Notes: a model not told the origin generated them from the letters alone. A stretch of DNA of 64,000 nt from Thalassobaculum sp965228445 (GCA_965228445.1 OZ245813.1:3658001-3722000); one strand, 5' to 3'. Shown: positions 47,347-56,045, counted from the first letter of the stretch. A program made the numbers and translations.

Positions 47347-49746
47347 TCAGCCCCGCAGGGTGCCGCCGGTCTGCTTCTCCACATTGGCGACGATCTTGGC
47401 GGAGACCGCCTCGATCTGCTCGTCGGTCAGGGTGGCGTCGCGCGGCTGCAGGGTGACCTCCACCGCGATCGACTTGGTGCCTTCGGCCAGGCCCGGTCCG
47501 GTGTACTCGTCGAACACATGGACGCCGCCGATCAGCGCCTTGTCGGCCCCGGCCGCCGCCCGGGCGATCTTGTCCGCCGCCACGTCCGTCGCCACCACGA
47601 AGGCGAAGTCGCGGGCCACCGGCTGGAACGGGATGCGCTCCAGCAGCGGGCGCTGCGGGCCCTTGCGCTTGGGCATCGGCACCGCGTCCAGCAGCACCTC
47701 GAAGGCCACCGCCGGACCCTTCAGGTCGAAGGCCGCCAGGATGCGCGGGTGCAGTTCGCCGAAGCGGGCCATGACCTTGGGGCCGAGGCGCAGGCAGCCG
47801 GAGCGGCCCGGGTGGTACCAGTCGGGCGCGTCGGTCGAGACCTGCAGGTTCGCCACCGGCGCCTCCAGCATCTCCAGCAGGTCGAGCACGTCGGCCTTGG
47901 CGTCGAACGCGTCCACCGCCCGGTCGGCCTTGCGCCAGTCGCGCGGACCGGTGCGGCCGACCCGCAGGCCGACGGCGGCCTGGGACTGGTCCTCCGGCCG
48001 GTCGCCGGCATATTCCGGGCCGACCTCGAACATCGCGATGTCCGGATAGCCGGCATTGGCGTTGCGCGCGGCGGCGGCCAGCAGGTTCGGCAGGATCGAC
48101 GGCCGCATCACGTCCAGATCGGCACTGATCGGATTGACCAGCCGCAGGGCGTCGGCCCCGCCGCCGAACAGTTCGGCATGCTTGGCCGGCAGGAAGGAGA
48201 AGGTCACCGCCTCCATCATCCCGCGGCCGGCCAGGGCCCGCTTGGCGAGGCGGCGGCGGTTCTGCTCGGCGGTCAGAGCCGGCAGGCCCACGACGCTGAT
48301 GCGCTCCATGGAGACCGGCGCGATCTTGTCGTAGCCGTGGACGCGGACGACCTCTTCCACCAGGTCGGCCTCGCCCTCCACGTCGCCGCGCCACGGCGGT
48401 GGGGTGACGGACATGGTCTCGCCCGATCCTTCCACCTCGAAGCCGAGGGTGGTCAGGATGCGCTTTGCCTCGTCCTCCGGCACCTCGACGCCGCAGAGGG
48501 CGGCGATGCGGGAGTGGCGCAGCGGCAGCTTGCGGCGCCAGTCGCGGCCCTCGCCGTTCAGCACCGTCTCGCTGACCTCGCCGCCGCAGATCTCCAGCAC
48601 CATCCGGGCGGCGACCTCCGCACCCCACCAGGGGCCGGTCTGGTCGAGGCCGCGCTCGAACCGGTAGCGGGCGTCGGACAGCACGCCGAGCTTGCGCCCG
48701 GTGGCGGCCACCGAGGTCTCGTCGAAGATCGCGACCTCCAGGAACATGTCCGTGGTGTCGTCGTCCACGCCGGTGCGCTCGCCGCCCATGATCCCGGCCA
48801 GGTCGTCGACGCCGTTGGCATCGCCGATCACCAGCATGCCGGCCTCGAAGGTGTATTCCTTGCCGTTCAGGGCGAGATACGTCTCGCCGTCCTTCGCCAG
48901 ACGGATCGTCGGGTTGCCGTGCAGCTTCTTGGCGTCATAGGCGTGCAGCGGCCGGCCGAGGTCGAGCATCATGTAGTTGGTGATGTCGACCAGGGCGGAG
49001 ATCGGGCGCAGGCCGACGGCGCGCAGGCGGTCCTGCATCCAGGCCGGGGCCGGGCCGTTCTTCACGCCGCGGAAATAGCGGCCGCTGACCGCCGGGCACA
49101 GATGCGCCTGGTCGACCGGCAGATCGACATCGAAGCGCAGCGGGCTTTCGAACGTCCCCTTCACCGGCGCGGTGTCGAGCGGCTTCAGGCTGCCGAGGCC
49201 GGAGGCGGCGAGATCGCGGGCGATGCCGCGCACGCCGAGGCAGTCGGCCCGGTCCGGGGTGATGGCGATGTCGATGATCGGATCGTCCAGCCCGGCATAG
49301 GCGGCATAGGCCTGGCCGACCGGCGCGTCCTCCGGCAGGTCGATGATGCCGTCGTGATTGTCGCTCAAGCCCAGCTCGCGCTCGGACAGCAGCATGCCGT
49401 TGCTGTCCTCGCCGCGGATCTTGCCCGGCTTCAGCAGCAGGTCGGTGCCCGGCACGTAGCTGCCCGGCGGGGCGAAGACGCCCTTCATGCCGGTGCGGGC
49501 GTTCGGCGCGCCGCAGACCACCTGCACGATGCCGTCGCCGGCATCGACCTTGCAGACCCGCAAACGGTCGGCGTTCGGGTGCTGCACCGCCTCCACCACA
49601 TGGGCGATGCGGAAGGCGGCGAAGGCGGCCGCGCGGTCTTCCACTTCCTCAAGCTCGAGGCCGAGCATGGTGAGCCGGTCGGTGATCTCCTGGAGCGACG
49701 CGTCGGTGTCCAGATGATCCTTCAGCCAGGACAGGGTGAACTTCAT
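47347..49746 (-). CDS. pheT: Phenylalanyl-tRNA synthetase beta subunit
   Basis: Beta chain of the alpha2-beta2 PheRS, charging tRNA-Phe. 799 residues, standard length. Domain order: N-terminal MKFTLSWLKDHLDTD, tRNA-binding OB fold (VQHPNADRLRVCKVDAGDG), B3/B4 editing domain (DLGRPLHAYDAKKL), B5 domain, catalytic-like core (FEVGPEYAG) and C-terminal ferredoxin-fold anticodon-binding domain (PFQPVARDFAFVV). Starts 3 nt after pheS. Very long uninterrupted frames on the opposite strand over pheST reflect GC bias. Confidence 0.97.
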   Translation of the reverse strand: MKFTLSWLKDHLDTDASLQEITDRLTMLGLELEEVEDRAAAFAAFRIAHVVEAVQHPNADRLRVCKVDAGDGIVQVVCGAPNARTGMKGVFAPPGSYVPGTDLLLKPGKIRGEDSNGMLLSERELGLSDNHDGIIDLPEDAPVGQAYAAYAGLDDPIIDIAITPDRADCLGVRGIARDLAASGLGSLKPLDTAPVKGTFESPLRFDVDLPVDQAHLCPAVSGRYFRGVKNGPAPAWMQDRLRAVGLRPISALVDITNYMMLDLGRPLHAYDAKKLHGNPTIRLAKDGETYLALNGKEYTFEAGMLVIGDANGVDDLAGIMGGERTGVDDDTTDMFLEVAIFDETSVAATGRKLGVLSDARYRFERGLDQTGPWWGAEVAARMVLEICGGEVSETVLNGEGRDWRRKLPLRHSRIAALCGVEVPEDEAKRILTTLGFEVEGSGETMSVTPPPWRGDVEGEADLVEEVVRVHGYDKIAPVSMERISVVGLPALTAEQNRRRLAKRALAGRGMMEAVTFSFLPAKHAELFGGGADALRLVNPISADLDVMRPSILPNLLAAAARNANAGYPDIAMFEVGPEYAGDRPEDQSQAAVGLRVGRTGPRDWRKADRAVDAFDAKADVLDLLEMLEAPVANLQVSTDAPDWYHPGRSGCLRLGPKVMARFGELHPRILAAFDLKGPAVAFEVLLDAVPMPKRKGPQRPLLERIPFQPVARDFAFVVATDVAADKIARAAAGADKALIGGVHVFDEYTGPGLAEGTKSIAVEVTLQPRDATLTDEQIEAVSAKIVANVEKQTGGTLRG

Positions 49747-49749
49747 GGC

Positions 49750-50820
49750 TCAGAGGCCTCCGGCGATGGTCGGCTGGGCCAGCGGCACGAAGCCGTAATG
49801 GCGCATCCAGCGCAGGTCGCTGTCATAGAACGGGCGCAGGTCGGGGATGCCGTATTTCAGCATGGCGATCCGCTCGATCCCCATGCCGAAGGCGAAGCCC
49901 TGGTATTCGGTCGGGTCGATCCCGGCATAGCGCAGCACGTTCGGGTGCACCATGCCGGAGCCGAGAATCTCCAGCCAGTCGCCGTGGTTGCCGATCTTCA
50001 GCTCGCCGCCGGCCCGCGAGCAGCCGATATCGACCTCGGCCGAGGGCTCGGTGAACGGAAAGTACGACGGGCGGAACCGCAGCGGCAGGTCGTCGATGCC
50101 GAAGAAGGCCCGGCAGAAATCGGTCAGGCAGCCCTTCAGGTGACCCATATGGCTGATCTTGTCGATCACCAGCCCCTCGACCTGATGGAACATCGGGGAG
50201 TGGGTGGCGTCGTGGTCGGAACGGAAGGTGCGGCCCGGCACGATGATGCGGATCGGCGGGGTCTGCTTCTCCATGGTGCGGATCTGCACCGGGCTGGTGT
50301 GGGTGCGCAGGACCTTGCGCTCCCCGGCCTCGTCCGGCGTCAAGTAGAAGGTGTCGTGGTCCTGGCGGGCCGGGTGGTCCGGCGGGAAGTTGAGCGCCTC
50401 GAAGTTATAATAGTCGCTCTCGATGTCCGGCCCTTCGGCGACGACGAAGCCCATCTCGGCGAAGATCGCGGTCAGCTCGTCGATGGTCTGGGTGATCGGG
50501 TGGATGCGGCCCTTCATCTCCGGGCGCGCCGGCAGGGACACGTCGATCCGCTCGGCGGCAAGGCGGGCGTCCAGGGCGGCCGAGGACAGGCTCGCCTTGC
50601 GGGCGTCCAGCGCGCTCGCCACCGCGTCCTTCACCCGGTTCAGCGCCTGGCCGGTCTCCTTGCGGGTCTCCGGGTCCATGCCGCCGAGGGTCTTCATCTC
50701 GGCGGTGATGCGCCCCTTCTTGCCCAGGGCGGTGATCCGCACCTGTTCCAGCGCGTCGAGATCCCCCGCGCGCTCCACCTCGGCCAGCAGTTCGGCCTCT
50801 AATGCGTCGACATTTGCCAT
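49750..50820 (-). CDS. pheS: Phenylalanyl-tRNA synthetase alpha subunit
   Basis: Catalytic chain of PheRS, 356 residues. The N-terminal coiled coil (about residues 1-85) binds tRNA; class II motifs follow: HPARQDHDTFYL, TSPVQIRTM, PGRTFRSDHDATHSPMFHQVEG (motif 2), FRPSYFPFTEPSAEVDI and GFAFGMGIERIAMLKYGIPDLR (motif 3). The Ala/Gly near the motif 3 region is the family position that sets Phe specificity. A terminator-like hairpin separates it from rplT 154 bp upstream. No phenylalanine-rich leader peptide was found in that gap. Confidence 0.97.
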   Translation of the reverse strand: MANVDALEAELLAEVERAGDLDALEQVRITALGKKGRITAEMKTLGGMDPETRKETGQALNRVKDAVASALDARKASLSSAALDARLAAERIDVSLPARPEMKGRIHPITQTIDELTAIFAEMGFVVAEGPDIESDYYNFEALNFPPDHPARQDHDTFYLTPDEAGERKVLRTHTSPVQIRTMEKQTPPIRIIVPGRTFRSDHDATHSPMFHQVEGLVIDKISHMGHLKGCLTDFCRAFFGIDDLPLRFRPSYFPFTEPSAEVDIGCSRAGGELKIGNHGDWLEILGSGMVHPNVLRYAGIDPTEYQGFAFGMGIERIAMLKYGIPDLRPFYDSDLRWMRHYGFVPLAQPTIAGGL

Positions 50821-50901
50821 GGTTCTGTGCCCGTTTCCCGTCCGGTGGGCGCCGTTTTAGCGGGTCGCTCAGCGTTTTGCGAGCCCTGCGCGCCCTTATG
50901 G

Positions 50902-50936
50902 ACAAACGAAAAGGGCCGATCCTGCGACCGGCCCTT
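50902..50936 (-). terminator. Rho-independent terminator after rplT
   Basis: Read on the minus strand: perfect 8-bp stem AAGGGCCG / CGGCCCTT (50936-50929 and 50918-50911) with a 10-nt loop, followed by TTCGTTTGT. It lies about 40 bp after the rplT stop and about 80 bp before pheS, so it could end the r-protein transcript or act as an attenuator of pheST. Confidence 0.7.
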
Positions 50937-50974
50937 CCAATCCGTCTCGATCGCCCTGTCGGGCGGCTGCGGGC

Positions 50975-51334
50975 TTACGCCTGCAGCGCGGCCTCGGCCT
51001 GATCGACGATGTTCTTGAACGCGGCGGGCTCGTGGATCGCCAGGTCGGACAGGACCTTGCGGTCCAGCTCGATGCCGGCGAGCTTGAGGCCGTTCATGAA
51101 CCGCGAGTAGGTCATGCCATACTGGCGCACACCGGCGTTGATGCGCTGGATCCACAGGGCGCGGAAATCGCGCTTGCGGGCCCGGCGATCCCGGTAGGCA
51201 TACTGCTGGCCCTTCTCGACCGCCTGGACGGCGACCCGGAAGACGTTCTTGCGACGGCCATAGTAGCCCTTGGCGGCGTCCGTGACCTTCTTGTGGCGGG
51301 CGTGCGCAGTGGTGCCCCGCTTAACTCGTGCCAT
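50975..51334 (-). CDS. rplT: 50S ribosomal protein L20
   Basis: L20, a 23S rRNA-binding assembly protein of the large subunit, 119 residues. N terminus MARVKRGTTAHARHKKVTDAAKGYYGRRKNVFRVA and the block RDRRARKRDFRALWIQRINAGVRQYGMTYSRFM are diagnostic. It begins 11 nt after rpmI. L20 represses its own operon in other bacteria. Confidence 0.98.
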   Translation of the reverse strand: MARVKRGTTAHARHKKVTDAAKGYYGRRKNVFRVAVQAVEKGQQYAYRDRRARKRDFRALWIQRINAGVRQYGMTYSRFMNGLKLAGIELDRKVLSDLAIHEPAAFKNIVDQAEAALQA

Positions 51335-51345
51335 CTATCCGCTCC

Positions 51346-51543
51346 TCAACCGTAGGGCATGAACCGCTTGACGATCTTCTGATCGGCCTCGGCCAATACG
51401 AAGGTCCCGCGGGCCTGACGCTTCATCTTCTGGGAACGGCGGCGCAGCATGTGGCGCTTGTACGCGACGTTGCCCTTGATCTTTCCGGACCCCGTCGTGC
51501 GAAAGCGGCCTTTGACGCTGCTTTTCGTCTTCATCTTGGGCAT
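51346..51543 (-). CDS. rpmI: 50S ribosomal protein L35
   Basis: L35 of the large subunit, 65 residues, MPKMKTKSSVKGRFRTTGSGKIK and HMLRRRSQKMKRQARG. ATG 51543 follows AAAGGAGCG. First gene of rpmI-rplT; infC, often directly upstream, is not here. A promoter is predicted 110 bp upstream. Confidence 0.98.
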   Translation of the reverse strand: MPKMKTKSSVKGRFRTTGSGKIKGNVAYKRHMLRRRSQKMKRQARGTFVLAEADQKIVKRFMPYG

Positions 51544-51652
51544 TTTGTCGCTCCTTTACTCTCGACGTTGTCGACTTCGCGCCGGCCGGGCAGCCCTTTT
51601 CGCCCAGACGCGACGGCCCATCTCCGGCACAGGTCCGGAGCGGGAAGGCGGG

Positions 51653-51681
51653 GATATACGGGAAACGGCCGGAGAGGGCAA
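51653..51681 (-). promoter_or_regulatory. Predicted promoter of rpmI-rplT
   Basis: On the minus strand TTGCCC (51681-51676), a 17-bp spacer and TATATC (51658-51653). The predicted start near 51646 gives a leader of about 100 nt that holds a CTCCGG / CCGGAG hairpin (51622-51640). The leader could carry an L20 autoregulatory site; this is not shown by sequence. Confidence 0.5.
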
Positions 51682-51707
51682 GCGGAGTCCGCGGATTTTC
51701 CGCAGAC

Positions 51708-53168
51708 CTACGCCGTCCGCATGCCCCAGCGCAGATACGGCCGCTTCACCCCGCCGACAGTGGCGGTGACGATCTTCTGCGCGTAATCGCCGCGGCCGGC
51801 CTCGTGCACCTGCTCGACCACCTCGGGGGCCGGGTCGCCGACGGCGAAGGCCTCCTCGATCGGCCGGCCGGCCATCAGCGGGTGCTGGGGCAGGCCCAGC
51901 GTCTTCAGGATGGTCGGCGAGACGTCGATGGTGCCGCTCGGGGTGGCGATCTCCACACCCTTGCGGAAGCTGTCGCCGCCGAGGAACAGGCAGTGGTTCA
52001 GCTCGCGCCGGTTCAGGCCGCCATGCATGCCGCCGCCGAGCGGAATGTCCGGATTGTCGGCCAGGATCACGCCGGGCAGCCCGCCCTCGCTGTCCCGGTC
52101 CCAGGAGCGCATGGTGAAGGCGACGTCGGCGGCGCGCGGGCTGTCCCAGTTCACCACCGAGATCGGCAGGGTGCCATCGTCGCCCAGATCGGCGCGGGTC
52201 ATGATCGGCCCGCACCAGTCCTGGGCCTGCAGGGTCTCCACCAGCCGCCGGATCAGCGCCGGGTCGCGGTCGCGCACGGCGATATGGGCGGAATAGCCGG
52301 GCTTGAGCGCGTAGTCGACATCCGGGCCGAGCGCCTTGCCCATCTTCAGGCCTTCCTTGGTCAGCGCCTCGGCGACGCTGAGCTGGCCCTCCACCGTGAC
52401 ATGGCCGTGGTCGGACATGGCGATGATGTTCCAGCCGTCGTCGCGGCCCTCGGCGCGCCACCAGTCGAGGATGCGGCCGAACCCGGCATCGACCGCGCCG
52501 ATGGCGCTCTGGCCGTCGCCGCTGGCGAGACCGCGGTAGTGGTAGGACAGGTCCGGCTCGTTAAGCCAGAGCACGCAGGCATCCGGCTTATGGTCGGGGA
52601 TGGTGTGCTCCAGCAGCACCTTCACCGCCCAGTCGGCGACGCCGGTATTGGGGAAGACCTGCTCCGGCACCGGCCCGAACCGCTCGACCACCTTGGCGAA
52701 ATTGGCGGCCGGGGTGGAGATCGCGTCGCCCCAGATCGACAGCACCGGCTGGTTCAGCTCGGCCGCCCGGCCGGCGAGCAGCCGGGCGTTGCCGACCTTG
52801 CCGGTGGTGACGGCGGCGAATTTGCGGCCCGCTCCCCACAGGATCTCGCTCAGGTGATGGGCGGCGATCAGCCGGCCGTAGACCTTGTCGGCGGCCCGCA
52901 TGCGCGCGTCGTCGGAGGTGTCCATCGCCGAGGAGAAGCCGAGCGCCGGGTCGTAGAACGCGTTGGCCATGATTCCGTGCCCGGCCGGCGGATGCCCGGT
53001 CATCGAGGTCGTCACCTGCACCCGGGTCTCGCTCGGGAAGGCCGAGGCGGTGTTGCGCATCCACACCCCGCCGGTGGCGAAGCCGTGGATGTTCGGTGCC
53101 TGGTTCGGGGTGACGTGATCGGGACGCAGGCCGTCGAACACGGCGACCAGGACTTTCTGCGCAGGCAT
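51708..53168 (-). CDS. Alkaline-phosphatase-superfamily phosphodiesterase/pyrophosphatase-like protein
   Basis: 486-residue hydrolase of the nucleotide pyrophosphatase/phosphodiesterase (phosphonoacetate hydrolase-like) branch. Metal and nucleophile positions are visible: VFDGLRPDH (first Asp), ASAFPSETR (nucleophile Ser/Thr region), WLNEPDLSYHYRG (Asp and His), MSDHGH (Asp-His) and GGGMHGGL (His). There is no signal peptide, so it is cytoplasmic. Such proteins hydrolyse phosphodiesters or phosphonates; the substrate is unknown. It follows the HlyD gene after 87 bp on the same strand and precedes rpmI. Confidence 0.87.
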   Translation of the reverse strand: MPAQKVLVAVFDGLRPDHVTPNQAPNIHGFATGGVWMRNTASAFPSETRVQVTTSMTGHPPAGHGIMANAFYDPALGFSSAMDTSDDARMRAADKVYGRLIAAHHLSEILWGAGRKFAAVTTGKVGNARLLAGRAAELNQPVLSIWGDAISTPAANFAKVVERFGPVPEQVFPNTGVADWAVKVLLEHTIPDHKPDACVLWLNEPDLSYHYRGLASGDGQSAIGAVDAGFGRILDWWRAEGRDDGWNIIAMSDHGHVTVEGQLSVAEALTKEGLKMGKALGPDVDYALKPGYSAHIAVRDRDPALIRRLVETLQAQDWCGPIMTRADLGDDGTLPISVVNWDSPRAADVAFTMRSWDRDSEGGLPGVILADNPDIPLGGGMHGGLNRRELNHCLFLGGDSFRKGVEIATPSGTIDVSPTILKTLGLPQHPLMAGRPIEEAFAVGDPAPEVVEQVHEAGRGDYAQKIVTATVGGVKRPYLRWGMRTA

Positions 53169-53255
53169 GGGGACACTCCGGGGATCGGAAGGATGCGGGG
53201 AGTATCCTACTACACCGCGCCGATGACCATCCGATGACAGCCGCCGGCACCAGGC

Positions 53256-54437
53256 TTACTGGGGCGTCTCGCCCTCCGGTGCCCGCAGGGCGGCCAGCGA
53301 CTCGCGCACGGTGGTCAGCAGCTCGCGCTCGCGTTCGGTGTCGATGGAAATCGACGCGGTCATGCCGGCGCGCAGGGTCGGGCGGCCCTCGACCGGCTCC
53401 AGGTCGATGCGCACCGGGATGCGCTGCACCACCTTCACCCAGTTGCCCGAGGCGTTCTGCGGCGGCAGCACGGCGAACTCCGCCCCGGTGGCCGGCGCGA
53501 TCGAGGTGATCCGCGCCTTCCAGGTGACGTCGGGATAGGCGTCGATCCCGACCTCCACCACCTGACCCTCGCGCACATGGGTAAGCTGGGTCTCCTTCAG
53601 GTTCGCCACCACCCAGGTGTCGTCGGCCTCGATCAGCCCGAAGGCGGGGTCGCCCTCCTCCAGCCATTCGCCCGGCTCCAGATGCACCTGGGTGACGATG
53701 CCGTCGGCCGGGGCGCGGACCTCGGTGTAGCCCAGATGCAGCTCGGCGACCTCGCGGGCGGTCTGCGCTTCGATGTATTTCGGATGCAGTTCGACCGATC
53801 GCTCCGGATCGCCGCCCAGCCCGGCCAGCACCGTGCGCACCTTCTCCTGCAGGGCGCGCACCCGCTGGCGGGCGGAGGCGACCTGGAACTCCGCCTCGTC
53901 GAGCTTCGCCTCGGTGGTGACGCCGCGCTTGTTGAGCTGGCGCTGGCGGTCGGCCTCGCGGGCGAAATAGGCGACGGTCTCCCGCGCTTCCGCGATCTCG
54001 GCCTGGACCTGATGGAACTCGGCGCGCATCGCCTCGACCTCGTGGCGCACGGTGACCATCCGCGCCTCGGAGGACTTCAGCTCCAGCCAGTGCGGGTCCG
54101 GGTCGAGACGGAACAGCAGGTCGCCGGCCTTCACCCGCTGGTCGTTCCGGACGAACACCTCGATGACCCGGCCGTCGATATCGGTGGAGATGGCGATGAT
54201 GTGCGCCTTCACATAGGCGTTCTCGGTGGTCACGAAGCGGCCGGTGACCGCGTAGAGATAGGAGGCGCCGAGCAGCGCCAGCACCGGGATGACCACCAGC
54301 AGGACCAGCCGCTTGACCCAGCGGCCGCGGCGGCGTTTCGGTCGTTCGCTGTGCGGGGTGATGCGCGCGTCCTCCGCCGGAACCACGCCCTGGCTGCCGC
54401 CGGGGCCGGCGCCGTCCTTCTTCTCGATGTCAGTCAT
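53256..54437 (-). CDS. emrA: HlyD/EmrA-family membrane fusion protein
   Basis: Periplasmic adaptor of a drug exporter, 393 residues. A single N-terminal membrane helix (RLVLLVVIPVLALLGASYLYAV) is followed by the beta-barrel and lipoyl halves (TTENAYVKAHIIAISTDIDGRV; YTEVRAPADGIVTQVHLEPGEWL) and a long coiled-coil hairpin (about residues 115-215). TWVVANLKETQLTHVREGQ is typical of EmrA. It overlaps the marR stop, so it is coupled to and probably controlled by that regulator. The MFS partner expected next to it is missing; the next gene is a phosphodiesterase. Confidence 0.9.
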   Translation of the reverse strand: MTDIEKKDGAGPGGSQGVVPAEDARITPHSERPKRRRGRWVKRLVLLVVIPVLALLGASYLYAVTGRFVTTENAYVKAHIIAISTDIDGRVIEVFVRNDQRVKAGDLLFRLDPDPHWLELKSSEARMVTVRHEVEAMRAEFHQVQAEIAEARETVAYFAREADRQRQLNKRGVTTEAKLDEAEFQVASARQRVRALQEKVRTVLAGLGGDPERSVELHPKYIEAQTAREVAELHLGYTEVRAPADGIVTQVHLEPGEWLEEGDPAFGLIEADDTWVVANLKETQLTHVREGQVVEVGIDAYPDVTWKARITSIAPATGAEFAVLPPQNASGNWVKVVQRIPVRIDLEPVEGRPTLRAGMTASISIDTERERELLTTVRESLAALRAPEGETPQ

Positions 54438-54909
54438 CCGCGGCCTCCGCCTGGGCGGCCGGGCCTGCCAGCTCGTCGAAGGCGTAGAGGTTCGTCTTGA
54501 TCTTCAGCAGCGTGTCGATGAAGGCCTCGTGCTCCTCGCGGCTCAGACCCTTCATGGCGTCGCTGCGGATGTCGGCGGCGATGCCGCGCAGCTCGCGCAT
54601 CAGGCCCTGCACGGTGTCGGTGAGCACCACCCGCTTGATGCGGCGGTCGACCGGATCGGGGCGGCGTTCGACCCAGCCCTTGTCCTCCAGCCGGTCGAGC
54701 AGGCGGCCCAGCGTGGCCTTCTCCAGTTCCATGAAGGCGGCCAGTTCCGACTGGGCCATGCCTTCCTTGGCATAGAGCGCGGTCAGCACCCACCATTGGG
54801 AGCGGGTCAGTCCCAGCTCCTTGCCGCGGCGGTCGAAGGCGACCCGCATCAGCCGGGCGACATCGTGGACGAGGAACCCGAAGTTCCGGTGCAAGTCAGT
54901 CCGTTCCAT
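54430..54909 (-). CDS. MarR family transcriptional regulator
   Basis: 159-residue winged-helix repressor. ATG 54909 (MERTDLHRNFGFLVHD) is chosen; a TTG nine bases earlier is in frame but less likely. The HTH region is TRSQWWVLTALYAKEGMAQSELAAFMELEKATLGRLLDRLEDKGWVERR, with the conserved wing DRRIKRV. It shares a 4-gene-style layout with EmrR: the downstream emrA-type gene overlaps its end. No ribosome site is present, and the predicted transcription start falls 0-3 nt before the ATG, suggesting a leaderless message. The promoter spacer contains a perfect 14-bp palindrome, its likely own operator. Confidence 0.92.
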   Translation of the reverse strand: MERTDLHRNFGFLVHDVARLMRVAFDRRGKELGLTRSQWWVLTALYAKEGMAQSELAAFMELEKATLGRLLDRLEDKGWVERRPDPVDRRIKRVVLTDTVQGLMRELRGIAADIRSDAMKGLSREEHEAFIDTLLKIKTNLYAFDELAGPAAQAEAADD

Positions 54910-54917
54910 GGCGGGCA

Positions 54918-54946
54918 AATATAGTTGTCATGACAACCGTTGCCAA
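54918..54946 (-). promoter_or_regulatory. marR-emrA promoter
   Basis: On the minus strand TTGGCA (54946-54941), exactly 17 bp, and TATATT (54923-54918). Transcription would start at about 54911, 2 nt before the marR ATG. Confidence 0.6.
54924..54937. promoter_or_regulatory. MarR-type operator
   Basis: GTTGTCATGACAAC, a perfect 14-bp palindrome lying entirely in the spacer between -35 and -10 of the marR promoter. The TTGTCATGACAA core resembles operators of MarR/EmrR-type repressors. Binding would block RNA polymerase directly. Confidence 0.7.
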
Positions 54947-55142
54947 GCAGATCGTAGATCACGGCGACAGCCCGCTTGGTATTCGCCCGCCCCTGTGCCA
55001 GAAGTCGCGGGAGCGCCGCAAAGCACTCGTGCCGAAGCGCGGTTAATTCCCGCGCTTGAAACAGGTATAGTGCGGCACAACGTCAAGGATGAGCGGTCGG
55101 ATCGCGCAGCGACAGCGTCCGCCGCCACGGGAGGAGCTGAGG

Positions 55143-55958
55143 ATGCCGGATACGTCCTTCTCGCCGCGGCCGGCCCAGCCGGACCTCGATCCGATCTGGT
55201 CCTCCCTGCGGGCCGATGCGGAGAAGACCGCGCGCGACGAGCCGGCGCTCGCCAGCTTCCTGCACGCCACGGTCCTGGCCCACGACACGCTCGAGCATGC
55301 GCTCGCCTTCCATCTGTCCCAGAAGCTCGGGTCGGAGGCGATCTCGGCGCTGTCCCTGCGTCAGACCATCGACGGGGCGGTGCATGGCGACGAGACCGTG
55401 GGCGCGGCCGTGCGGGCCGACCTGTCGGCGGTGTTCGAGCGCGACCCCGCCTGCACCTCCTATCTGGAGCCGTTCCTCTACTTCAAGGGCTTCCAGGCGA
55501 TCCAGGCCTACCGGGTCGCCCACTGGCTGTGGGGTCACGGCCGCCAGGCGCTGGCCTTCTACCTGCAGTCCCGGATCTCCGAGGTCTATGGCGTCGACAT
55601 CCACCCGGCCGCCCGGATCGGCCGCGGCATCATGATCGATCACGCCACCTCCGTGGTGGTCGGCGAGACCGCGGTGATCGAGGACGAGGTGTCGATGCTG
55701 CACAACGTGACCCTCGGCGGCACCGGCAAGGAGACCGGCGACCGGCATCCGAAGATCCGCCGCGGCGCCCTGCTCGGTGCCTCGGCGACGGTGCTGGGCA
55801 ATATCGAGGTCGGCGAATGCTCCCGCGTGGGGGCGGGCAGCGTGGTGCTGAGCGACGTGCCGGCCCACTGCACGGTGGCGGGCGTGCCGGCCAAGGTCGT
55901 GCGCGGCAGCAACTGCGAGCAGCCGGCCCTGTCGATGGACCACCGCTTCGTCAAATAA
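55143..55958 (+). CDS. cysE: Serine O-acetyltransferase
   Basis: Makes O-acetylserine from serine and acetyl-CoA, the carbon precursor of cysteine. ATG 55143 follows GGGAGGAG; 271 residues. The N-terminal helical SATase domain (SSLRADAEKTARDEPALASFLHATVL) is followed by the left-handed beta helix of hexapeptide repeats from about residue 160 (GVDIHPAARIGRGIMIDHATSVVVGETA, VTLGGTGK, the latter with the catalytic His/Asp context DHAT). It stands alone; the cysH gene lies 3 kb downstream, so sulfur assimilation is not in one operon. Confidence 0.96.
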   Translation: MPDTSFSPRPAQPDLDPIWSSLRADAEKTARDEPALASFLHATVLAHDTLEHALAFHLSQKLGSEAISALSLRQTIDGAVHGDETVGAAVRADLSAVFERDPACTSYLEPFLYFKGFQAIQAYRVAHWLWGHGRQALAFYLQSRISEVYGVDIHPAARIGRGIMIDHATSVVVGETAVIEDEVSMLHNVTLGGTGKETGDRHPKIRRGALLGASATVLGNIEVGECSRVGAGSVVLSDVPAHCTVAGVPAKVVRGSNCEQPALSMDHRFVK

Positions 55959-56045
55959 AGCCGGTGGTGTCGGCACGGTTGTGCCGCAGTGCAGCACATT
56001 CGACATCTTGTCGAAGCCCTGCGGTGCTGCTTTGGTTTCACCGCC

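Noticed and set aside
47518..50802. Uninterrupted 1094-codon frame on the + strand across pheT and pheS
   Set aside because: It is exactly antisense to two certain genes, its translation is low-complexity (His, Arg, Gly, Val rich), and such frames arise from high GC at third codon positions. Several other antisense frames of 300-900 codons (for example 6878-9646 and 12050-14452, minus strand) have the same character.
50821..50974. Phenylalanine leader peptide (pheM-like) before pheS
   Set aside because: No ATG/GTG frame with clustered Phe codons exists between rplT and pheS; the only frame there starts with TTG and is Arg/Lys rich and runs into pheS out of frame.
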